DNA from: Gluconacetobacter diazotrophicus PA1 5
Lineage (GTDB): Bacteria; Pseudomonadota; Alphaproteobacteria; Acetobacterales; Acetobacteraceae
Assembly: GCF_000067045.1 (NCBI RefSeq)
Contig: NC_010125.1
Location: forward strand, 3,822,001-3,886,000
Direction: 5' to 3'
DNA length: 64,000 bases
Shown here: in pieces, positions 58,385 through 64,000 of the stretch
How the letters are laid out: each line of letters opens with the position of its first letter
How positions within the stretch are numbered: the stretch's first letter is position 1
Notes under the pieces: generated by a model
What the model was told of the DNA's origin: nothing
The model's database searches: none
What the model saw: only the letters and a program-made list of their open reading frames with translations
Position numbers and translations under genes: made by a program

Positions 58385-59983
58385 GTGCATAGGGGACATT
58401 CTTGGCGGGCGGCGATCGTCGGGCTGTCGGTCCTTGCGACCGGATGCGCGGTCGGGCCGGACTTCCACAAGCCCGTGGCCTGGGCGCCGCCGCACTGGGC
58501 GGGCCAGCATTGGGTGGGTTCAGCCCCCGGGTCGACCTCTGGGGCATCCAGGCCGCCTGTCAGCAGCGATATCTCGGATGCCGCCCCCGACCCCGCATGG
58601 TGGGACGTGTTCCATGATCCCGAACTGTCGGCGCTGGAACGCCGGGTGGCCGGGCAGAACCTGTCCGTCGCCATCGCCACCGCCCGTCTGGCGCAGAGCC
58701 GGTCGCAACTGCGGATTGCCGGGGCCGAGCGTTATCCGGGGCTGAGCGCCGCGGGGTCGTACACCCGGTCGCAATACAGCACCAAGGAATTGCAGCGGAT
58801 CGTCAGCGATGTCGGCAAGTCCGGCAACCTGCCGCTGGGCGGGGTCAACCTGGCGGACCAGTCCGGGCAGTTCACCATTCCGCTGCTGGACCAGTGGCGC
58901 GACAGCATCGACGCGACGTGGGAGGTCGACCTGTGGGGCCGCGTGCGCCGGCAGTACGAGGCGGCGGGCGCCGACCTGCAGGCCTCGGTCGAGGAACGGC
59001 GCGGCGTGCTGACCGCGCAGATGGCCGAACTGGCCCGCGATTACGTGGCCCTGCGCGAGGCCCAGGCGCAACTGCGCATCCTGCTGGACAATCGCGACAC
59101 CGCGTCCCGCTCGCTGGACCTCAGCCGCCAGCGCAACCAGGCGGGCCTGGTCAGCGAACTGGACGTGCAGAGCGCGCAGTCGCAACTGGATTCCGTCACC
59201 GCGCGCATTCCGCAGATGGAACAGCAGATCGCGCTGCAGGTGAACGCGCTGAGCCTGCTGCTGGGGGCGCCGCCGTCCGCCCTGGCCGGCGAACTGCTGA
59301 CCGACCGTGACATTCCGCCCGTGCCGCCGCGCGTGCCGGCCGGCGTGCCGTCCGAACTGGCCCGCCGCCGCCCAGACATCCGCCAGGCCGAGGCGCAGCT
59401 TCATGCCGCCACCGCGCAGGTGGGCGAGGCAGTGGCCGAGTTCTATCCCCGCGTGACCATCGACGCCGGATTCGGCTTCCAGTCGCTGTCCTTCCGCGAT
59501 TTCGGATTCTGGAATGCCCGGGCGTGGAATGTCGGCCCGTCGATCAGCCTGCCGATCTTCCAGGGCGGGCGGCTGCGCGGGCAGCTTGAGTTGCGCCACG
59601 CGGCGGAGCAGGAGGCCGCGATCACCTATCGCCGGACCGTGCTGGGCGCCTGGCACGAGGTCGACAACGCCCTGACCGCGTATCGTGACGAACAGATGCG
59701 CCATGACAGTCTGGCGCGGCAGGTGGCCGACGACCAGCGGTCGCTGGACCTGGCCCGCGACCAGTATCGCCACGGCATGGTGACGTTCCTGACGGTGCTG
59801 GATGCCGAACGCCGGGTGCTGGGGTCGCAGACCGACCTGACCAGCAGCACGGCCAGCCTGTCGACCGATCTGGTGCAGCTCTATTCCGCGCTGGGCGGCG
59901 GGTGGGAAAATACCTTCCCGGTCCAGATGGCGGCCCCGGCCCGCCTGGCCGGTGCCGCGCCCGGCGCGGCCCCCCCGGCATGA
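58385..59983 (+). CDS. NodT-family efflux outer membrane lipoprotein
   Basis: This outer membrane factor of about 532 residues has a lipobox (LATGC), the CAVGPDFHKP start, the WWDVFHDPELSALERR motif, and two OEP domains with LARRRPDIRQAEAQLHAATAQVGEAVAEFYPRVTIDAGF and ELRHAAEQEAAI. GTG 58385 is preferred because the signal peptide begins there and a GGGGG sequence lies upstream. A TTG start near 58307 gives a leader overlapping the operator. No pump or adaptor gene adjoins it; it would serve a pump encoded elsewhere. Confidence 0.87.
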   Translation: MHRGHSWRAAIVGLSVLATGCAVGPDFHKPVAWAPPHWAGQHWVGSAPGSTSGASRPPVSSDISDAAPDPAWWDVFHDPELSALERRVAGQNLSVAIATARLAQSRSQLRIAGAERYPGLSAAGSYTRSQYSTKELQRIVSDVGKSGNLPLGGVNLADQSGQFTIPLLDQWRDSIDATWEVDLWGRVRRQYEAAGADLQASVEERRGVLTAQMAELARDYVALREAQAQLRILLDNRDTASRSLDLSRQRNQAGLVSELDVQSAQSQLDSVTARIPQMEQQIALQVNALSLLLGAPPSALAGELLTDRDIPPVPPRVPAGVPSELARRRPDIRQAEAQLHAATAQVGEAVAEFYPRVTIDAGFGFQSLSFRDFGFWNARAWNVGPSISLPIFQGGRLRGQLELRHAAEQEAAITYRRTVLGAWHEVDNALTAYRDEQMRHDSLARQVADDQRSLDLARDQYRHGMVTFLTVLDAERRVLGSQTDLTSSTASLSTDLVQLYSALGGGWENTFPVQMAAPARLAGAAPGAAPPA

Positions 59984-60158
59984 GGCCGATTCGGGCCGGA
60001 CGCGGCGTGCGGGGATGGTCCGGGCCGTTTTGCAAGTCTTCGGGCTTGGCGGATGGCGGTCGGCAGCGTATAAGCCGCCCGTTTCGCGGCGGGCCCCGGT
60101 CCGGCGAGGCCTCGCCGGCCGAGGTCCTGCCCGGGGGCGAAAGTCAAGGACGCGTATC

Positions 60159-60572
60159 ATGATCACATTGCCTCCCGATTACCGCCCCTCGGAAGACGAG
60201 GAATTCATGAATCCGCTACAGGTGGAATATTTCCGCCAGAAGCTGCTGAAGTGGCGGGCGGATCTGCTGAAGGAAGCGGATGAGACCCTGGCGAGCCTGT
60301 CCGAAGGCGGGATTCACGAGGCCGACATTACCGACCGCGCCAGTGTCGAGACCGACCGCGCGCTGGAACTGCGCACCCGCGACCGTGCGCGCAAGCTGAT
60401 CTCCAAGATCAACCAGGCGCTGCTGCGGGTCGAGAACGGGTCCTACGGCTTCTGCGAGGAAACGGGCGAGCCGATCGGCCTGAAGCGGCTGGAAGCGCGC
60501 CCCATCGCCACCCTGTCGATCGAGGCGCAGGAGCGGCACGAGCGGATGGAAAAGATCCACCGCGACGATTGA
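60159..60572 (+). CDS. dksA: RNA polymerase-binding transcription factor DksA
   Basis: This 137-residue protein is DksA: FMNPLQVEYFRQKLLKWRADLLKEADETL coiled-coil arm with the tip region ADITDRASVETDRALELRTRDRARKLI (Asp-x-x-Asp-Ala-like, here DRAS), then the globular domain. The zinc finger retains a single cysteine (YGFCEETGEPIGLKRLEARP, then ATLSIEAQ), as in alphaproteobacterial DksA versions that work without zinc. It modulates transcription with ppGpp. ATG 60159 follows AAGGA eight nt upstream. Confidence 0.93.
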   Translation: MITLPPDYRPSEDEEFMNPLQVEYFRQKLLKWRADLLKEADETLASLSEGGIHEADITDRASVETDRALELRTRDRARKLISKINQALLRVENGSYGFCEETGEPIGLKRLEARPIATLSIEAQERHERMEKIHRDD

Positions 60573-60657
60573 CCACCCCCGGGCCGGGTCCGTCGCCTTT
60601 TCTCGCCGAGGGGGGTTGCAACCCACCGGCAGAGGCGGTAGGAACCCGTCCCACGCT

Positions 60658-60732
<75 letters not shown>

Positions 60733-60749
60733 TGATTTTCCTACATTTC

Positions 60750-61507
60750 CTAAAATGTAGTGCCTGCAATTTCCTCGGCCAGACGAACGGGGAAACGTGG
60801 CCCTTGTTCCCCCATCCGTGCGATTCTGATCGCGCTACGGTCATGCAAGGCAAACGCGGGTTGGGCTGGGGATTGACCCCAGACGCGCAGGCGGATTGGC
60901 GATGCCACTGAGCCGTTCACGCGGACAGTCGCCGACGAACCCGGCCGCAGCGACAGTTTCGCCGGCGTTAGGCCCACGGCCGCCTCGATCAGCGGGATGA
61001 TCTGCTCGGCCGTCGCGATGTAGCCGGCTACGGACGGGTCCAGGGCCGACGCCACAGTTCCCGCGATCGTCAGCACCGTCTGGAACTCGGTCGCCAGGGA
61101 CGATGCCCAGCCCTTGCCGGTGTTGATGTCGATCGAGCCCGACGTGGACGCGTGATGGTCTTGATCCGGGTCAGGGCCGCATTGACCTGAGCGACCTGGT
61201 CCGCGCTCAGGTGCGAGGACAGCGTGGGGATGCTCTCGATCGCCTGGGCAGCGAAATCGATCGCGCCGGCATCGGCCGCCAGTTCGGCCGTGTCGATCGT
61301 GGTCGTGCTGCCGGTCATGGTGCAGGCGCTGCAATCAAGTCCAGCAGCGAACAGCAAGGCCAAACCCAGCGGGGCGATGGTGCTCTTGGTCGTCGCCGTC
61401 GATGCGGGCGCCGTCCGGTTTGCCACGTTGCGGAAGTTCTGCGCGGCCAAGACTGTTTCCCGGTACGTCTCATTGCCCCGATCGTCGCCAAAATACACAC
61501 TGCACAC
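60750..61507 (-). pseudogene. Frameshifted phage-like lipoprotein or lysis-associated gene
   Basis: Two frames join by one frameshift near 61150. The upstream frame (from 61507) has a hydrophobic stretch ending in AAGLDCSAC and continues TIDTAELAADAGAIDFAAQAIESIPTLSSHLSADQVAQVNAALTRIKTIT. The downstream frame continues STSGSIDINTGKGWASSLATEFQTVLTIAGTVASALDPSVAGYIATAEQIIPLIEAAVG. Ala/Thr-rich modest-size proteins of this type sit near phage or integrative element genes. It follows the tRNA and precedes hicAB. The function is unrecognised. Confidence 0.6.
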
Positions 61508-61551
61508 ACTCTTCCGTTGCCGAAGATGTGTATCGTGTGTATAAGAGGTAC

Positions 61552-61734
61552 ATGAACAGCGCCGACCTGATCCGGGAATTGAAGAAAGCGGGATGGATGG
61601 AGGTTCGGTCGCGTGGCTCTCACCACATATTCCGCCACCCCGATCACGGACACTCGGTCACGGTGCCCCATCCCAAGAAGGGCTTGGGAAAGGGATTGGT
61701 CGCCGCCATTCGCAAGCAGGCCGGATTGAAATGA
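61552..61734 (+). CDS. hicA: HicA mRNA interferase toxin
   Basis: This 60-residue dsRBD-fold toxin has the HicA pattern: SADLIRELKKAGWMEVRSRGSHHIFRHPD, with the catalytic His24 in GSHH, then HSVTVPHPKKGLGKGLVAAIRKQAGL. HicA cleaves mRNA in stressed cells. ATG 61552 is preceded by AAGAGGT. It overlaps the antitoxin gene region at its 3' end. Toxin-before-antitoxin order is standard for HicAB. Confidence 0.92.
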   Translation: MNSADLIRELKKAGWMEVRSRGSHHIFRHPDHGHSVTVPHPKKGLGKGLVAAIRKQAGLK

Positions 61735-61751
61735 CCCGGCAGGAGGGGAAA

Positions 61752-62147
61752 ATGCGATATCCTATCGTGATCGAGCGCGGTTCGGACGCTGAGGCATATG
61801 GCGTTGTCGTGCCTGATTTGCCGGGGTGCTTCTCCGCCGGCGACACGTTCGACGAGGCGGTGAGCAATGCTTCCGAGGCCATCGCTCTATGGGTCGAAGA
61901 TGCCATCGATAACGGGCAGTCCATCCCGCGTCCGTCGTCGCTCGATGGCCTGCGCGCCAGCCTGGAATGGTCTGGACCGGAATGGATCTGGGGCTTTGCG
62001 AGCGTCGATCCTACGTTGTTCGACGATACGTCCGAGCGTGTGAACATCACACTTCCGCGTCGTGTCCTGGCTCGGCTGGACAGCCGGGCAAAAGATGCGG
62101 GAGAAACACGCTCTGGGTTTATCGCCAAGCTGGCGCTAAGCGCATGA
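61752..62147 (+). CDS. hicB: HicB antitoxin
   Basis: This 131-residue antitoxin has an N-terminal partial RNase H fold (RYPIVIERGSDAEAYGVVVPDLPGCFSAGDTFDEAVSNASEAIALWVEDA) and a C-terminal ribbon-helix-helix (RVNITLPRRVLARLDSRAKDAGETRSGFIAKLALSA) for autorepression. Start 61752 follows AGGAGGGG by 3-4 nt. ATG 61731, overlapping the hicA stop, is an alternative that adds seven residues. Confidence 0.92.
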   Translation: MRYPIVIERGSDAEAYGVVVPDLPGCFSAGDTFDEAVSNASEAIALWVEDAIDNGQSIPRPSSLDGLRASLEWSGPEWIWGFASVDPTLFDDTSERVNITLPRRVLARLDSRAKDAGETRSGFIAKLALSA

Positions 62148-62438
62148 CGGGCACCCGTTGCCCCACCGCGAATTCATGTGACCGGCCGGGAGAAGCGCGG
62201 ATAGAATTGCCGTGTGCAACACACAACCGGTTTCGTAGCTGAAGTTCTGCCCGGCCTTTCTGGCCTCCCATTTGTTCTTGGTCTGCTAGTATTTTACCGC
62301 TTGGGGAACTGGGTAATGAACATACCGGCTGGGTGGAATAGCCCTGCTCTTGTAGGCCGAGTTCCATTACCCACAGCCCGAGGCTCTCATAATGGCCCTT
62401 CCCAGGGGGCCGGTTGATTGACCGCCGCTGTTATTCGC
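62148..62438. other. Non-coding region before the IS481 remnant
   Basis: This 291-bp stretch holds no gene. The lower-GC segment with GGGTAATGAAC and GTTCCATTACCC (about 62314-62372) forms an imperfect inverted repeat. The right end near 62438-62480 should include the outer inverted repeat of the IS481 element, but the exact boundary is not defined. Confidence 0.4.
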
Positions 62439-63100
62439 CTAGATGTTTGGTCCCGGGATTTGGTGGTGCGGATTATGTATGAACCGTGATGGTTCTTTTT
62501 CCCACTGCTGACAAATGAATTCATATGGAGTGAGGCCGCGCAGGGTCTTGAGCCTGCGGGCGAAATTGTAGGCGGTAACGAAGTCGGCGAGGTGTTGACG
62601 CAACTGGTCATGTGTTTCGTAGTAGAAGCGCTTGACGGTGGCGTCCTTGATCGTGCGGTTCATCCTCTCGACCTGGCCATTCGTCCAGGGATGTCGCGGC
62701 TTTGTCAGTCGATGCTCGATATCGAGATCAGCACAGGCCAGTTCAAAAGAGTGGCACCGGAACAGGACACCATCCGCCCGCATGGCCTTGATGTCTTCGG
62801 GTGTCCATCCATTGCCGGCCGGATCGGTAAAATGCGTGCCGTTATCGGTCAGCACGGTATGGATGCGGTAGGGAACCGCAGCGGCCAGAGCACGCAGGAA
62901 GTCACCGGCAACGCGACGTGTCGCTTTCTCGTGCAATTGGACAAAAGCGAATTTCGAGGTCCGGTCGATCGCCACCAGAAGATAAAGGCGCCCCATTTCA
63001 GTGCGGACTTCAGCAATGTCGATGTGAAAATAGCCGATCGGATAACTCTTGAACTTCGACCGTTTCGGTTTGTCGCCTTCTACCAACTCCGGTCCGCCCT
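62439..63100 (-). pseudogene. IS481-family transposase, N-terminally truncated
   Basis: The DDE catalytic part is intact: GYFHIDIAEVRTEMGRLYLLVAIDRTSKF (first Asp), LTDNGTHFTD (second Asp) and HPWTNGQVERMNRTIKDATVKRF (Glu), ending GLTPYEFICQQWEKEP. The usual N-terminal helix-turn-helix half is missing: upstream of VEGDKPKRSKF the frame reads unrelated residues from the adjoining element. The IS630 element has evidently removed or displaced the 5' half. Confidence 0.85.
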
Positions 63101-64000
63101 GACTCATATGTGATTGCCTGACGGTATCGTTCTGGAACGAGCTGTGATTCACAGGATGCCGAACCGGGCGGGAGGCATCCGAATGGGCGGGGCGTTAGCG
63201 TTGCGTGAGGATTATGATGCGGCGGGACTGCGTGCTCTGGCGCGGACAACGAGGCATGCGGGCCAGGCGCGTCGGCTTCTGGCGCTGGCGGCGATCTACG
63301 ATGGTGCGTCACGCGGAGACGCGGCACGACTGGCTGGGACGGATCGGCAGATTGTGCGGGACTGGGTGGTGCGTTTCAACGCCGAGGGCCCGGATGGCGT
63401 GCGGGATCATCATGGGGGCGGTGTCGTTCCCCGCCTGACACCAGCCATGTTGGAAGCGCTGATGCGCCGGATCGAGGACGGCCCGATCGCTGCCGTGCAT
63501 GGGGTGGTGCGCTGGCGGCAGGCTGATCTGGGGCAATGGCTTTATGAGGAATTCGGCGTCTCTCTTTCGCGCAGCCGGCTGAGCGCCGTTATCCGGGGCC
63601 TCGACTTCCGCCTTCTGACGGGACGCCCCCGGCACCATGCCCAGGATCCCGAGGCCCAGGACGTTTTTAAAAAAGCTTCCCCGACGTCATGGCCGGGATC
63701 CGGGCCCGGCATCCCGGCAAGGCCATCGAACTCTGGTGGGGCGACGAGGCGAGGGTCGGCCAGAAAACGAAGCTGACGCGCCGCTGGGCCAGACGCGGCA
63801 CCCGTCCACGCGCGCCTGCCGATCAGCGCACACGTTCGGCCTGGATCTTCGGAGCGATCTGTCCGGCGCTAGGCAAGGGAGCGGCCCTCGTCCTGCCCTG
63901 GTGCAACCTCCACGCCATGAACCGGCATCTCGACGAGATCTCGCAGGCCGTAGCGCCGGGCGCTCACGCTATCCTCATCGTCGATCAGGCAGCGTGGCAT
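63101..64000 (+). mobile_element. IS630-family element, partial (runs off the window)
   Basis: The left end lies near 63101-63112, where the IS481 coding match stops. Its exact inverted repeat cannot be fixed because the right end is outside the window. IS630 elements insert at TA, and CATATG at about 63105 would fit. It carries an overlapping orfA/orfB pair. Confidence 0.7.
63183..64000 (+). CDS. IS630-family transposase, probably made by -1 frameshifting
   Basis: OrfA starts at ATG 63183 and has the N-terminal helix-turn-helix (ARRLLALAAIYDGASRGDAARLAGTDRQIVRDWVVRF). It ends at 63776. The catalytic half lies in the -1 frame, joined at T5-A6-G (63664-63675), to give DVFKKSFPDVMAGIRARHP and WWGDEARVGQKTKL (first Asp), continuing to IVDQAAWH (second Asp) at the window edge. 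The third catalytic residue is off the window. The slippery A-run is typical for IS families that use frameshifting. Confidence 0.8.

Overview
The window looks like chromosome of a high-GC alphaproteobacterium, most likely an acetic acid bacterium of the Gluconacetobacter type. The evidence is the very high GC with strong third-position bias, a lipoprotein related to the sorbosone dehydrogenases of acetic acid bacteria, an alphaproteobacterial DksA with a single zinc-finger cysteine, and insertion sequences of the IS5, IS1182, IS481 and IS630 types. The genus is an inference; no rRNA or housekeeping marker is present to fix it.

Layout. 1-1.0 kb: an AT-rich foreign membrane-protein gene broken by an in-frame TAA. 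1.2-13.0 kb: a MocR-type regulator followed by a compact Nit1C (nitrilase 1C) operon: nitrogen-starvation protein, nitrilase, radical SAM enzyme, GNAT, AIR-synthase-like protein, glycosyltransferase, a 101-aa family protein, flavoprotein and an AMP-forming ligase. A VOC protein and a glycine-rich lipoprotein follow. Paired ATTGTA direct repeats precede both the regulator and the operon. 13.1-20.4 kb: an SDR/AGE-epimerase operon, a DUF2171 protein, a frameshifted extensin-like gene, and a TonB receptor with a glycerophosphodiesterase. 20.6-26.2 kb: a MarR-controlled efflux operon (FUSC, HlyD, NodT-type outer membrane factor).

26.4-36.3 kb contains a fluoride-response regulon. A CLC-type transporter sits behind one fluoride (crcB) riboswitch, and a pair of MutS-like ATPases sits behind a second. 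Divergent from the MutS pair are a universal stress protein and FluC. The second MutS-like gene carries two compensating frameshifts across its Walker A region. A sorbosone-dehydrogenase-like lipoprotein and three small exported proteins lie between the two fluoride blocks. AzoR and a divergent HxlR regulator follow at 36.4-37.5 kb.

37.9-43.1 kb is a lower-GC accessory island: a C5 cytosine methyltransferase, a coupled two-gene unit (a protein with two GHKL ATPase domains plus a histidine-kinase H-box, and a receiver-domain protein) and a Vsr endonuclease. It resembles restriction-modification systems with MORC/MutL-like ATPases, but with two-component signalling parts added, and no restriction endonuclease is visible. 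It is the best candidate here for an undescribed defence or DNA-maintenance system. An internally deleted IS1182-type element and an intact IS5-type element bound it on the right.

45.9-60.6 kb returns to ordinary chromosome: DUF1810, LysR/SDR pair, APC permease, PanB, GNAT, AsmA, a large MscS-type channel, a BrkB-type membrane protein, a TetR-controlled outer membrane factor and DksA. From tRNA-Thr(GGT) at 60.66 kb to the end is a decayed mobile region: a frameshifted phage-like lipoprotein, HicAB toxin-antitoxin, and a truncated IS481 abutting an IS630 element that runs off the window.

A second theme is a family of hairpin-forming intergenic repeats (about 3.36, 23.41, 24.49 and 35.71 kb). 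Each lies between co-directional genes of a probable operon. Copies share a core, but the self-complementary outer arms differ between the types.
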